64,000 nt of DNA from Zoroaster sp. YZ-2022 (taxonomy: Eukaryota > Echinodermata > Asteroidea > Forcipulatida > Zoroasteridae): assembly GCA_029582265.1 (NCBI GenBank), contig CM055823.1, positions 7,112,359 through 7,176,358 of the forward strand. The letters run 5' to 3'. How positions within the stretch are numbered: position 1 is the stretch's first letter; each line of letters opens with the position of its first letter. Shown here in pieces: positions 23,587 to 34,690 of the stretch. The notes beneath the pieces were generated by a model. That model was not told where the DNA came from, did no database searches, and saw only the letters and a list, made by a program, of their open reading frames with translations. The position numbers were made by a program, and so were the translations under genes.

Positions 23587-26500
23587 CTGAAACAAAGTAA
23601 AGTTCGTTAAAACATAAACACAGATGATGTCATCGCTAAAACATACCGCTTCACTGCTAGGCTGGTCAGCTAAAAGTAGTTATATCAGATTACAATACAA
23701 CATTAACCCTCCTACTGATAGACCATTTGAAACCATTCAAAATTTCCACTTTCAAAAATGCCCATTGGTTTTGTACACACATGGTGATACCATTTGAACA
23801 GTGTTGGTAGCAAGCTTTACTACCATTCAAATGGTCCATTGATTCACCACTTAGAAGTATCCAAACAAGGTTTTGTATTAGCTGTACTACCATTTGGAAA
23901 GATCCAAATAAGGTTTTGTATTAGCTGACCTACCATTCAAAACCATTTGGGGAATCAATACTGTACACAGTTATTTCACCCTTCAAAACCACAAAAGCGA
24001 ATGGTTTCAAATGGTGCATCAACTTGTATGAAAAAGGTACCAGAAGTAGGAGGGTTAATTTATTCTCTAAATAATATTTTACAAATTTTGTCCTTCCTAG
24101 AAAACCCATGATTGCTAAGATTCTAGTCAATAGAGCCAGGATTTGCAACAACCTCACTCAAATATTGCTTTAAATTCATGTAACGACGACCACTGGGCAC
24201 AGCCATGTTGGTTATGTAGAGCGCCACTTAGGATCATACAACTCACTGCCCAACCATTCAATTGCCTGGCTGACTGTTCCAGCGGCCGACAAACCATTCA
24301 ATTGGCTGACATCACTGGCTGGCTTCTCATCAGACTGGCAGGCCAACCATTCAATTGGTTGGCAAACCCTTTAATAGTCTGGTCAATCATAGATCTGTCT
24401 GGTTTATTAACCCTCCTACTATTGCTGCACTTTAGTGCCAAGTTGCTACAGAGGTCAAAATCAGTAAACTGCCCGTTCTGACGGTTGGCACAAATGTGCA
24501 CACAGGGGCATTGACTGGATTTTACTGTCATTTTGACCACCCTGAACAACACCAGACAATGCTTTTACCAGTCAAAAACCATTGACTCATTTTAACCTGT
24601 AAATGTACTTACTACACGTAAGGTTTGACAGTGTTTGACTAGTATATCAACATTTTGACAGATTTTGACCCTTGTAGTATTGGGAGGGTTAAACAATTCA
24701 TTGGCCAACCATTCAATTGACCAACCAACAATTCAAAAAGCTTACTAGCCGTTCAACAAGCTGACCAACAGTTCTATTGGCTGGCCAATACATCTGGCCA
24801 ACCAACCAATCAACGAGTTTGCCAGCCAAACTGTTGGTTCGGAGGTAAAGCATCCACTCATTATAAAGTACCAACCTGGAATGGTGCCTCCAAATCTGCT
24901 TGCTCAGCGACCAACTCCACCATTTGTTGTCTGCCACTCAGTGTCTGCATTGCTGGCATTCTTGATAACAATTGCATGAAGATTACAAATTCCTCACCTG
25001 TCACATCTGCTAACACCTGTCATGAACAAAAGAACACTATGAATGACACCTGTCATGAACAAAAGGAGTACACTATGAATAACAAGGACACCTGTCATGA
25101 ACAAAAATGACACCTGTCATGAACAAAAGGAGTACACTATGAATAACAATGACACCTGTCATGAACAAAAGAGTACACTATGAATAACAAGGACATCTGT
25201 CATGAACAAAAGAGTACACTATGAATAACAATGACACCTGTCATGAACAAAAGGAGTACACTATGAATAACAATGACACCTGTCATGAACAAAAGGAGTA
25301 CACAATGAATAACACCTGCCATGAATGAACATGTGAACTTAAAGGGAAGGACCAACATCGGTCATTGCCCAATTACAAAATGACTGAATCCAAAAGGTAA
25401 CTTGATGAGAAGGTCGTAAAAGGCTTTTTAAAGAACACACCAAATTATATGCACTTTTTCAAAAATGAAAACTGCTTGCTCCAAGCGTATTAAGAATGTT
25501 AAATGCTGTTTCACACTTTTAACAGACTTAGACTCTGCATTGAGCTTGTACTTTCATAGGCTGGTTGTTTAACTGTAACTATCCCAAATCCTCCAAAAAC
25601 CTTCCGGTTTTGATGGATTCAGTATTCCGCAGTAGGCCTATAGCACAGTGATTAGAGCATGTAGCGATGTGTACCAAATCCATCAAACTCCACCGGCTGC
25701 TTTTGTTGGATTCAGTACTCCACAGTATAGCCCAGTGAATAGAGCATGTAGCCATGTGTACCAAATCCATCAAACTCCACCGGCTGCTTTTGTTGGATTC
25801 AGTACTCCACAGTATAGCCCAGTGAATAGAGCATGTACCGTGTGTACCAAATCCATCAAACTCCACCGGCTGCTTTTGTTGGATTCAGTATTCCGCAGTA
25901 TAGCCCAGCGAATCGACCATGTAGTAGCCATGTGTATCAAATCCATCAAACTCCACCGGCTGCTTTTGTTGGATTCAGTGCTCCACAGTATAGCCCAGTG
26001 AATAGAGCATGTAGCCATGTGTACCAAATCTATCAAACTCCACCGGCTGCTTTTGTTGGATTCAGTACTCCACAGTATAGCCCAGTGAATAGAGCATGTA
26101 GCCATGTGTACCAAATCCATCAAACTCCACCGGCTGCTTTTGTTGGATTCAGTGCTCCACAGTATAGCCCAGTGAATAGAGCATGTAGCCATGTGTACCA
26201 AATCTATCAAACTCCACCGGCTGCTTTTGTTGGATTCAGTACTCCACAGTATAGCCCAGCGAATAGAGTATGTAGCCATGTGTACCAAATCCATCAAACT
26301 CCACCGGCTGCTTTTGTTGGATTCAGGACTGTGTCTAGCCAAGCCATGGATGCTTTGCATTTGCCACTGTACCAATTCCATCAAACTCCACCGGCTGCTT
26401 TTGTTGGATTCAGGACTGTGTATAGCCAAGCCATGGATGCTTTGCATTTGCCACTGTACCAAATCCATCAAAGTCCAACAATTCGGGTACCTTTTCACTG

Positions 26501-29500
26501 CATGTTGATGGATTTTTGGAGGATTTGGGATGGTTTCTAGCCAAAATATCTAGGGGGGTTAGAGTTAATGGATATCTTATATCAAAGAGAGTAAGCATAA
26601 CCAAAGAAGTGGTTTTGGCAACATTAACCAATGTTCCCTTAACCATAACCATAACAAGATGCAACAAAAGTTAAAAGATTGCATTTTCAGGCATTTCACA
26701 GACACCTGCGGAATGCAACACAATACACCAACAGAAAAGTGTGCAGCCTGCTCAATGCAACAAGATCTACCAGCTAGAACAATGGTTCTTTTGTTCTCCG
26801 ATGAGGGCAACAAGATGCAACAGGCATGTCACAGACTGAATGCAACGCAATACACCAACAGAAAAGTGTGCAGGGCTGCTCAATGCAACAAGACCCACCA
26901 GCTAGAACAATGATTCTTTTGTTCTCCGCTGAGGGCAACAAGATGCAACAACTGTTTACATTTGTTGCATCTTGTTGAGCATTGAGCATGGTTAGCGTTA
27001 AGAACACGGCTTATGATTTTCAGAAAGAGAACCCACCTCCTTTGTTTTTTCAATGATGAACTCCTCGACCTCCTTGGGAAGTGTGTCTGACATGCCCAGC
27101 TTAAGACGGCTATTTATAAACTTGATGGCTCTCTCTCTCACCGTGTCTTCGCCAGATAGGATTTGACTAAAAAGACCTCCCAGTGTCCCTGTGTGATATA
27201 GAAAATTTGTAAATTTAATAACCTTCCTACACATGGAGGCCACTCCGATCCACTAAATTCTGTTCTTTAGCAACCTTCAGTACATACAAGTACAAGCCTG
27301 CTGTCCTTTCCAAGTAATCTTACAAAATCAACTGTGTGTCACCCAAGGCCACTGTAAATGTTTGAACATATTAGTATGGCCTACAATGCATCGACGGGAG
27401 ACCACTTTACCCTGTAATCTCAGTGGTGTGACAGTGCACAGAAGGGTAACCATAGGAGGCCACTGGCAACAGCTACTGGCTTGGAGTGGCCTGAATGGGT
27501 TGTTTCAAAAATTAATAATAATAATAATGCTAATAATAATGTGGACTTATATAGCGCACGTATCCACCAAACTGGTGCTCAATGCGCATTACGTTATTAC
27601 CCCTGCTCATCAGGCTCATAAATCATTCCTGAAACCATCTCAGCTCCCTGGGGAGTATACAGCTCAATTGCTGCCATTACAGCGCTTATAGGGCTAATCA
27701 AACACAACAACCAACTATGCCCTCACAGGTACCCATTTACCCCTGGGTGGAGAGAAGCAATTATGGTAAAGTGTCTTGCTCAAGGACACAAGCACCATGG
27801 TCGCGGTTGGGACTGCACTGATTGTAGGAGGGATAATATTAATACCCAAATACTTGATTTGTAATGTAAAACCAACTTCTTTGTATAAAGCACGATGTAA
27901 ATATGATTTGTTCAACTTGGCATTAGGCAAAAAAAAAATTATTTGGTTTCTGATCGCTGTGCAGACCAGAAATCAGAGACTTAACCCTCCTGTAGGTTTA
28001 ACAATCAAAGACACTCAAAATTTGTATGTAACTCCCAACCCATTGACTTTGTGCAGTGCACTCAAATAAATGCAAGGACATGTGGCTATGGTAGGAGGTC
28101 AAACCAAAACCACTCGACTGTAACTTATGCAGTACATACACAGCTCTGTGTGACTCTGCATATAACTTGTAAGACATACACAAGTGTGTTTGACTTTGCC
28201 ACTATCTCCAGCACTCTTATACACATGTGTGAACAATTGGCAATGCAACCAAAAATACTCAAGTGACTGTCTGTGGGTGCGGTGCTTACTGGGCCAAATT
28301 TCAGCCTGGGCATAGGAGGGTTAATACACATTTGTATGCATGTTAACATCACTGTTATACCCTACATGTATGTGACTGCAACCATTAATCCTCCTACTAT
28401 ATAGCTGCACTTTAGTGGGAAGTAGCTATACAGGTCAAAAATCTGTCAACTGCCCATTTTGACCGTTGACCCAAATGTGCACACAGAGGCATTTTGACTG
28501 CTTTTTATACCTTGGCAAGTATATCAAATTATTTTTGACTGATTTTGACCCTTGTAGTAGGAGGGTTAAAAATCAGTCAAAATGTTGATATACTTGCCAA
28601 GGTATATCTAGTGCACTTAAAAGTCGAACACTGTCGAAACCTTAGGTGTTGTAAGCACATTTAAAGGTCAAAATGAGTTGACCGTTCTTGACTGGTAAAA
28701 GCATTATCTTGTACTGTTGAGGGTGGTCAAAATGACAGTCAAAACCAATCAAAAATATCCCCATGTGTGCACAGTTGGTTCAATAGTCAAAAACAGACAG
28801 TTGACCGACTTTAATAATAAATAATAATGTGTGGATTTATATAGCGCACGTATCCACCAACTAAGTGGTGCTCAAGGCGCATTATATTATTATCCCTGCT
28901 CATAAGGCTCATAAATCATTCCTGAAACCATCTCAGCTCCCTGGGGAGTATACAGCTCAATTGCTGCCATTTCTAGCGCATATAGAGCAAACCAACTCTG
29001 CCTTCACAGGTACCCATTTAACCCCTGGGTGGAGAGAAGCAATTATGGTTAAGTGTCTTGCTCAAGAACACAAGTGTCACGGCCGGGATTCGAACCCACA
29101 TTCTGCTGCTAACACCAGAACTTGAGTCCAGTAAGCTAGACCGCTCGGCCACGACACTCCACTTGCCACAAATATTCAGCTCCAGTAGGGTTAAAACTGA
29201 TAATTTTATCAATCATTCACAAAAGCATATTTGTCTGAATAACTTTTCATTTTTGAGAGTAGTGATGTAATTTCCAGCTCATTGGTCTTGGGAAAATATT
29301 TGCAGTTGGATTCCCCCACTAAACTCGGTCCTCTCAGGGAGGCAGGAAAGACCGAGTATACTCACCTTTCATGTCGATTTTGAAAAGTGATATCAGGGAG
29401 ATATTGACTATGTTGACCTCATGGGGGTCATCTGACTGGAGCAGCTGGGTCAGCACGTCAGCGATGCGTAGCAGGTGGTCTGTGTTTTCTTTACACAGGT

Positions 29501-32136
29501 TGGGTAGCTCCTTGATAGCTGAACGGCGAATCTGCAATATGTAAAATTTTTACAAGTTAATAATTTTGTTTTTCCTTTATTAACCCTCCTACTGATAGAC
29601 CATTTGAAACCATTCAAAATTTCCACTTTCAAAAATGCCCATTGGTTTTGTACACACATGGTGATACCATTTGAACAGTGTTGGAAGCAAGCTTTACTAC
29701 CATTCAAATCCATTCAAATGCATAGAGGGTCCATTGATTTACCACTTAGAAGTATCCAAACAAGGTTTTGTATTAGCTGTACTACCATTTGGAAAGATCC
29801 AAACAAGGTTTTGTATTAGCTGACCTACCATTCAAAACCATTTGGGGAATCAATACTGTACACAGTTATTTCACCATTCAAAACCACAAAAGCGAATGGT
29901 TTCAAATGGTGCATCAACTTGTATGAAAAAGGTACCAAAAGTAGGAGGGTTAAAATATCCTGTTAGGATCCAAACAAGAGTTAAGTAAGTAGAATTTTGA
30001 AATACCATTTAAAACCACTATACACACAACCACCAAATGATCACAGGTTTACACAAAACTTATTTGAAATATATAGATCTGTTTCCAAGGTAGAAGGCAG
30101 GATTTGGAAATAAGACGTCCAAATTTGTAATTCTTCAGTGTCCAAATGATTTATGCGACAACAGTTAAAATCTGTTGGAGCTTGTTGAAGTGAGCAGAGA
30201 AAAAAAGATCTTCTGTTATTCATTATATATTGACCAGGCTTCAAACTCATTGAGCAGGGTGTCTAGCCAGTTATTGAAGGGGGTTAGGGCAGCTTCACAC
30301 TTGGACAACTGATGGATGTTATTGCATTGAGCAGGGTGTCTAGCCAGTTTAATACAGAATAGGCGTTAGGGTAAGCAAACGTGCTGACCATGCCCTATCG
30401 CCACCAACCCATATTGTACTTACCATGCAGTCATCATCCTCACACAAATCCAGTTGTGCATTGATGGCCGTGTCGGCCAGCTCTCCAAAGAACTTGAAGA
30501 ACCGTGGAATGAACTGGGCTGCCAGCTTCTTCTCACTGGGGCCAGCCGTAATGCCGCTCAGGATTGAACGGTACTCTTCCTGGTGCTACATGTATGGGTG
30601 GTGGGGAGAAATAAATATGACAGACATTAGGTCACCAAAAAGGATGGTCATCTTTCAAATGCAATGCTTGAGTTAATTACTAACATAGGAATATAGCAGT
30701 CGCCCAGGTATAATTCTCAATTTACTAACTACTCAAAATTCAAGAACTGACAAGATTGCTTTTCAAAATTACCATATTAACTTTAATTTGAGTCAATTGG
30801 TAGGCGTGCCAAGTTGTACTTTTGCTATCTCGTACTTTTGTCAACTCGTACTCTTGCCAACTTGTACATGTACTTACGCAAAAACATACTTATGGGACGT
30901 CAACTCATACACATGCCAGCTTGAATTTAAATTGATACTGAATTCATTAAACAACTTAATTACAGTTGATCGGACAAGAGGAATATTATTTGGTTAGAAA
31001 ATTTTTCAAAAGACTTAATTAAATGTTAAAATTAAACCTGACGAGAATATTTTTTTGGATCTTTTATTTTTTGTGATTTTTATCATCAGTACAACTGTTT
31101 AGTAGGACTGTTTGGTTGTTTTCATCAAGGGAAAAGGGGGTAAATACTAATTTTATTTAAAAACTTAATTGGTTGCCCCGAAAACGACAATTTGTCTGGT
31201 TTGATTGACAGGCATGAAAATGATCTCTAAGAATGAAAACTCGGTGGTTATCTGTAATTCAACTTTGTTGTTAAGTTCTTTCAGGTACACCATGTATTAA
31301 TCTCTTCTTGAAAGAAGTGATGGCTCTGAGAAGAGCCATTGTCTCTTATAAACATATTTATAACTTTATTTTTGAGTTTTCAGTGCATTTAGAACATGTT
31401 GTTGTCAGTTGTCGTGAGTTGTCGGTTTTTAGTTGTCCGCTAGTTGGAAAGAATGTCGTATCCAACTGCCACTTTTTTATTGTTTTTTTTTTTTTTTAAT
31501 TCTGCAACCATTAGCCAGTTAAGAAGTGATTTTATCTATTTTTTAGGGTATAGAAAGCAAAAACTATCTTTAAATAATATCTTCTAAGGTTTTCAAAAGT
31601 TACGGGTAAACACGACACACCAAAATTCCATTTTCTTCTATTTCTAATATACAAGTACAAGTTGGTTGGAGTACGAGTTGGTTGGGATACGAGTTGGTTG
31701 GGGTACGAGTTAACTCGAATTCATCGTATACAAATGGCGGAGCCAGAGTAGAATGCAGGGCCAAATTTTCAACACCTTTTTTCCCTTTTTCTGAATTTGA
31801 CCTAGGAACCGCAGTTGTGTATTTTTAATTCAAATTATGTAAATTTATAAGTAAACTTCGGTGTGACCCTGCATTCTATAGTTGTACATGTAGGGGCCTA
31901 CCTCATTCCTCGAGTTACACGTATGACAACGCCAACGGTAGAGTTAAGGGTCGAGTTGTCTCAACAGTCGAGTTATCACGTAAATTCAGTTTTTATTTAT
32001 TTATTTTTTCTCATGGCAATATCAGTGATCACAAACGTTTCACCCATTATTAAATATATATTCTTACCTCTCCTGCCTTATCACCAGCATCTGCAAGTAC
32101 CCCATAGTCCTTGTAAAGCTGTTCAACGGTAACCAT
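23521..32136 (-). CDS. API5: Apoptosis inhibitor 5 (API5/AAC-11), 5' half, six exons
   Basis: Six minus-strand exons splice in phase to about 252 residues matching API5, a conserved nuclear HEAT/ARM-repeat scaffold that restrains E2F1-linked apoptosis and binds Acinus. Exons are 32068-32136, 30424-30585, 29366-29531, 27037-27188, 24876-25016 and 23521-23586; every boundary is AG/GT with matching phases (0,0,1,0,0). Diagnostic segments are MVTVEQLYKDYGVLADAG, KKLAAQFIPRFFKFFGELAD, GTLGGLFSQILSGED, GRQQMVELVAEQADLE and PTDPDCVDRLIQC. The start ATG at 32134-32136 opens the expected N-terminus. API5 proteins are normally about 500 residues, so half is missing: the next expected exon is not visible left of 23521. 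It is either in the gap, beyond the left edge, or lost through a misjoin. Introns carry SINEs and MITEs. Confidence 0.93.
23707..24054. mobile_element. TTAA-type MITE, CCATTCAAATGG-word family, copy 1
   Basis: TTAA 23703-23706 and 24055-24058 bound CCCTCCTACTG...AGTAGGAGGG. The interior repeats ACCATTCAAA, CCATTTGAA and AAACCATTTG in both orientations. It lies in the API5 intron between exons 5 and 6. A nearly identical copy is at 29584-29949. Confidence 0.8.
24225..24885. repeat. CCATTCAATTGG-word repeat, split by a MITE
   Basis: AACCATTCAATTG occurs at least five times, with CTGGC/GCCAG and TTGGCTGG words between. The repeat is interrupted by the TTAA element at 24411-24688, so the MITE inserted later. 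Confidence 0.65.
24411..24688. mobile_element. TTAA-type MITE, GTCAAAA-word family
   Basis: TTAA 24407-24410 and 24689-24692 flank CCCTCCTACTATTGCTGCAC...GTAGTATTGGGAGGG. The interior repeats GTCAAAA/TTTTGAC. It is related to 14995-15188 and 28389-28564. Confidence 0.75.
24876..25016 (-). CDS. API5: API5 exon 5
   Basis: 47 codons, VLADVTGEEFVIFMQLLSRM to ADLEAPFQ, phase 0 on both sides. The acceptor TTGTTCATGACAG is the founding sequence of the tandem array that lies immediately upstream in the intron (25017-25330). Confidence 0.93.
25017..25330. repeat. ~42-bp tandem repeat copied from a splice acceptor
   Basis: Eight copies of TGTCATGAACAAAA (25018, 25049, 25093, 25116, 25157, 25198, 25240 and 25282) plus a degenerate ninth, spaced mostly 41-44 bp with GGAGTACACTATGAATAACA between. 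Read on the minus strand each unit ends TTTTGTTCATGACAG followed by GTGT, exactly the junction of API5 exon 5. Confidence 0.9.
25573..26564. mobile_element. TTAA-flanked element expanded by an ~86-bp minisatellite
   Basis: TTAA at 25569-25572 and 26565-26568. Inner ends ATCCCAAATCCTCCAAAAA and TTTTTGGAGGATTTGGGAT are inverted. The middle is about ten copies of a unit containing CCATCAAACTCCACCGGCTG and TTTTGTTGGATTCAG. The unit keeps long frames open on both strands (235-242 codons), which is an artefact of the repeat and not evidence of a gene. Confidence 0.7.
26643..26997. mobile_element. TTAA-flanked element, CAAGATGCAACA-word family
   Basis: TTAA at 26639-26642 and 26998-27001. The left end ATAACAAGATGCAACAAAAG is answered by TTTGTTGCATCTTGTT at the right. 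An internal segment of about 170 bp (AATACACCAACAGAAAAGTG...TTCTTTTGTTCTCCG) is duplicated in tandem. Confidence 0.65.
27037..27188 (-). CDS. API5: API5 exon 4
   Basis: It enters in phase 1 to give GTLGGLFSQILSGEDTVRER, continues to EEFIIEKTKE, and ends in phase 0 at GTGGGT. The GLFSQIL...VRERAIKF block is highly conserved in API5. Confidence 0.94.
27510..27830 (-). repeat. SINE copy 1 (truncated, lacks most of the tRNA head)
   Basis: It shares with the copies at 28813 and 33447 an (AAT)n tail, ATATAGCGCACGTATCCACC, TCCCTGGGGAGTATACAGCT and GTGTCTTGCTCAAGGACAC. The tRNA-like end is missing. Confidence 0.7.
27985..28320. mobile_element. TTAA-type MITE, CACTCAA-word family
   Basis: TTAA 27981-27984 and 28321-28324 bound CCCTCCTGTAGG...GCATAGGAGGG. 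Interior words include CACTCAAA, CACACAAGTGTG and CACTCGA. It has the same end type as its neighbours with a different interior. Confidence 0.7.
28389..28564. mobile_element. TTAA-type MITE, GTCAAAA-word family, short copy
   Basis: TTAA 28385-28388 and 28565-28568, ends TCCTCCTACTA...TAGTAGGAGGG. It is related to 24411-24688. Confidence 0.7.
28569..28812. repeat. Inverted partial copy of the same MITE, abutting it
   Basis: ATCAGTCAAAATGTTGATATACTTGCC...GGTGGTCAAAATGACAGTC is the reverse of the 24411 family interior. It directly follows 28389-28564, so the two form a large foldback. A SINE truncates it at 28813. Confidence 0.65.
28813..29160 (-). repeat. tRNA-Leu-derived SINE, copy 2
   Basis: On the minus strand the head reads GTGGCCGAGCGGTCTAGC (A box), ACTCAAG-type anticodon region (CAA), a long variable arm and GGTTCGAATCC (B box), as in a class II tRNA-Leu. 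A body with GTGTCTTGAGCAAGACAC-like sequence and an (ATT)n tail follows. Confidence 0.8.
29366..29531 (-). CDS. API5: API5 exon 3
   Basis: It encodes IRRSAIKELPNLCKEN through VADVLTQLL-type sequence (here IADVLTQLLQSDD) to KIDMK. It ends in phase 1 at GTGAGT and fits the family without gaps. Confidence 0.93.
29584..29949. mobile_element. TTAA-type MITE, CCATTCAAATGG-word family, copy 2
   Basis: TTAA 29580-29583 and 29950-29953. It is nearly identical to 23707-24054 apart from a short insertion near 29707-29730, so movement was recent. It lies in the API5 intron between exons 2 and 3. Confidence 0.8.
30424..30585 (-). CDS. API5: API5 exon 2
   Basis: 54 codons in phase 0 on both sides, acceptor TGTAG, donor GTAAGT. 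It contains SILSGITAGPSEKKLAAQF and AINAQLDLCEDDD, the first HEAT-like helices of the family. Confidence 0.93.
30785..31720. repeat. CAACTCGTAC-word region
   Basis: CAACTCGTAC/CAACTTGTAC words cluster at 30810-30920 and their inverse (GTACGAGTTGGTTGG) at 31655-31715, like the two ends of one element around about 700 bp of AT-rich sequence. It lies in the first API5 intron. Confidence 0.45.
32068..32136 (-). CDS. API5: API5 exon 1 (start codon)
   Basis: It encodes 23 residues from MVTVEQLYKDYG to AGDKAGE and ends in phase 0 at a GTAAGA donor. The ATG is the only one that gives the conserved API5 N-terminus. Confidence 0.92.
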
Positions 32137-32350
32137 GTTTAAATGCTGTTAATCGTACCGCTTATCAGCCAAAATACTTCCACCAGGGTTTTGAGATTCA
32201 CGCTGATATGGACGCCGCGTGGAATTCAGTCTGCCACAAGGGGGCGCTATACAACAAACGTAGCCTAGAACAGTAGACGCGCACATCAGTCGACTGGCAG
32301 TTACATGTCCAAGGTCCGATCAACGGCCGGGGGTGGGGGGGGGGGGCTGT
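32137..32350 (-). promoter_or_regulatory. Presumed API5 5'UTR/promoter region
   Basis: The sequence upstream of the API5 ATG is relatively CpG-rich for this window and has no TATA box that I can identify. A G-run at 32326-32347 could form a quadruplex. The exact start site is not visible. Confidence 0.35.
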
Positions 32351-32771
32351 GATGCAGATGAGCACACTGCGTTATAAACCCATTCCGTATAGAAATAATT
32401 GGTCTACGTACAGTTCTTTGAAGTTTAGCCTATTATACTATTGCATGTGAATATTATTTTAAAAACATACAAAAATATCGCAGCCAGAGGGGGGGGGGGG
32501 GGCTGGGTATTTCTGGCTACGCATGTGGATGTGGGAGTGCATCTTTAAAGGCCTAGTTGTGTAATAATATGTTTTAAAACCGTCATGTAATTTAATGCCT
32601 AATAACTATAAGATACTGACTTAATGGATAACATCAGAAGTCTTGTATCTACACAAAATAATCATAATGCACTTCCAATAGAAGCATAGTACAAGGCAAG
32701 CAGTCATAATTTTATTACTTTTCTTACGCTATAACACTTTCCATTATAGGCATACATTAAATTAGGCCTAG

Positions 32772-33003
32772 GCGGGCGCGAATAGTGAAATTTACTATTC
32801 TATTAATGGCGCAGAAACATTTCGCGAATATTCGACTCTTCGCGAATAGTTGGCAAAATGTTTCCCGCGGTTTATAAGCACGTGCCCATAGTTGCAGGTA
32901 TTCGTGCTAGCCCGATTAATCGAATAGTTCAAAATCCGCGAATAATTATGAGTACTATTAGCAGCAACTATTCGCAAATATTCGAATAATCGAACTATTC
33001 GCC
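32772..33003. repeat. CGAATATTCG-word MITE
   Basis: GGGCGCGAATAGT at the left is answered by ACTATTCGCCCAG at the right. Inside are repeated CGCGAATA, ATTCGAATA and CGAATAGTT words in both directions. Probably a hAT-like miniature element; no clear target duplication was found. Confidence 0.55.
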
Positions 33004-33013
33004 CAGTCGTACA

Positions 33014-33322
33014 TTAAAGTACAACATTGGTATTTGGTGACGTACGCTTTGGTTTCAAGAAATAATATCATAAACCTAACCTGCACAATCATAATGGTTA
33101 TTCGTCATTTCCTTTCGAACCTGTGAACTGTTTCCCAAGCACAATGGGTTATTTTTTATATTATATTTACTGTTCTTTTAAGATGATAAAACTTTAGACG
33201 GATTAGTTTGTCAGGAGATGATTGATAATATTCAACTTTTATTTTTAAAATTGTTTTAACGAAAACAATCTTTAATTTGATTATCTATTAATTACCTATG
33301 CTGTACCTTCCATTAAAAGAAC
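33014..33322. repeat. MITE of the AAAGTACAACATTGGT family
   Basis: It begins ATTAAAGTACAACATTGGTA and ends TATGCTGTACCTTCCATTAAA, an inverted pair. The same interior words (AATATATCATAAAC, ATTTCATCAC-like) occur at 50759, 55804 and 63289. Confidence 0.55.
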
Positions 33323-33446
33323 CTTCATAAATACGATTAAAATAATTTGAAAGTTTGCAAAAACTTTAAATACAATTTAGGTTTCAGTACATACTGAACA
33401 ACATAATTGGATTAAAGAAAAACTATCGGTCGATTTATTTCTCCAT

Positions 33447-33808
33447 TAATAATAATAATAATAATGTGTGGACTTATATAGCGCACGTATCCACCAACTG
33501 AGTGGTGGTGCTCAAGGCGCATTATATTATTACCCCTGCTCGTAAGGCTCATAAATCATTCCTGAAACCATCTCAGCTCCCTGGGGAGTATACAGCTCAA
33601 TTGCTGCCATTACAGCGCATATAGGGCTAATCAACAAACTCTGCCCTCACAGGTACCCATTTAACCCCTGGGTGGAGAGAAGCATTTATGGTTAAGTGTC
33701 TTGCTCAAGGAAACAAGTGTCATGTCACGGCCGGGTTTTGAACCCACATTCTGCTACTAACACCAGAACTTGAGTCCGGTAAGCTAGACCGCTCGGCCAC
33801 TACACTCG
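33447..33808 (-). repeat. tRNA-Leu-derived SINE, copy 3
   Basis: Full copy: (AAT)n tail at the left, a body with TCCCTGGGGAGTATACAGCT, and a tRNA-Leu-like head at the right with A and B box words in reverse (GACCGCTCGGCCAC; the B box GTTTTGAACCC is mutated). Confidence 0.8.
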
Positions 33809-34097
33809 CCATTGGAACACTATTAATCTTTCACAGCGGCTAGCCAGGACTTTTTCAGTAGAGGGGTCAAGGCGGGGATTGTTTTTCAGTGGGGGCCCAG
33901 GGGTATGGGTTTTTCCCTTTTCTTTTTCTTTTCTTTTTTTGGGGCACTATCGGGATTTTCAATATGTTACAATAAAAACAATAATATTATATACTACTTG
34001 AAACCGTTTATGCATAGAGTCACCTCGCTCTTGGTGTATAAATACATAACATTGTGCAGTAATTCCATTACAACTCTAAACAGTCTCCTGATGTGGA

Positions 34098-34690
34098 TGA
34101 CGTTTAAAGAGAAAGTACAACATTAATAATTGGAAACGAAGTAAATCATCAAACTAACCTGTGAAAATTTCACCACGATGTGTTCACGTTCCTGAGAAAA
34201 CAACGCAAAACTGTTAGTTGTTTTGATGTTTAAAAATATTTATACCAACTTTATACCAAGTTATTTAGGTTTCGTACAGATGCTGGGCCCTGCCGAAACA
34301 GCCTCTTCAAGTGGGGTTACGTCTCTTCCCCACTGCGACTGCGGTGAGCCCCAGACCATGAGCCACGTCGTAGAAGACTGCCCTCTAACACGTCTTGAGG
34401 GTGGAATCGCGATGACACTGCCAAGGAGTGGCTATCGGAAAACCTGCAAACCTTCGCTCGGAGATGAAGCATAATATACGACAACAACAACCAGTTCTTT
34501 TCAGAACTAATTACTACTCAATTGAGCATTTCACATGGTGTCACCGCAATTAGTCCTACTTATCCTCCTCACCATGCAAAGCTACAAGTTTTACCTAACA
34601 ACAACCAAGTAATTTGATAATCTGGTAATAATATTAATAAATAATATTACCAATGTTGTACCTTCCCTTACCTTAATAAATACAACTGAA
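34098..34690. repeat. AAAGTACAACATT-family MITE with nested insertions
   Basis: The outer ends TTAAAGAGAAAGTACAACATT and ATGTTGTACCTTCCCTTA are inverted. Inside are a LINE 3' fragment (34270-34500) and part of a GGTGTCACCGCAATTAGTC repeat that also occurs near 6690 and 57970. Confidence 0.5.
34270..34500 (+). pseudogene. LINE ORF2 C-terminal fragment
   Basis: The plus-strand reading CDCGEPQTMSHVVEDCPLTR carries the Cys-Cys-His-Cys arrangement typical of the extreme C-terminus of Jockey/CR1-like retrotransposon proteins. It is followed by a short tail and an ACAACAACAACC-like 3' end. Only the 5'-truncated end is present. Confidence 0.65.

Noticed and set aside
25770..26540. Two long overlapping ORFs (242 and 235 codons) on opposite strands
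   Set aside because: They arise from a tandem unit of about 86 bp inside a TTAA-flanked element; both strands are open, and the translation is only the repeated unit.
29080..29160. Functional tRNA-Leu gene
   Set aside because: The tRNA-like sequence is the head of a SINE with a body and (AAT)n tail, present in several copies.
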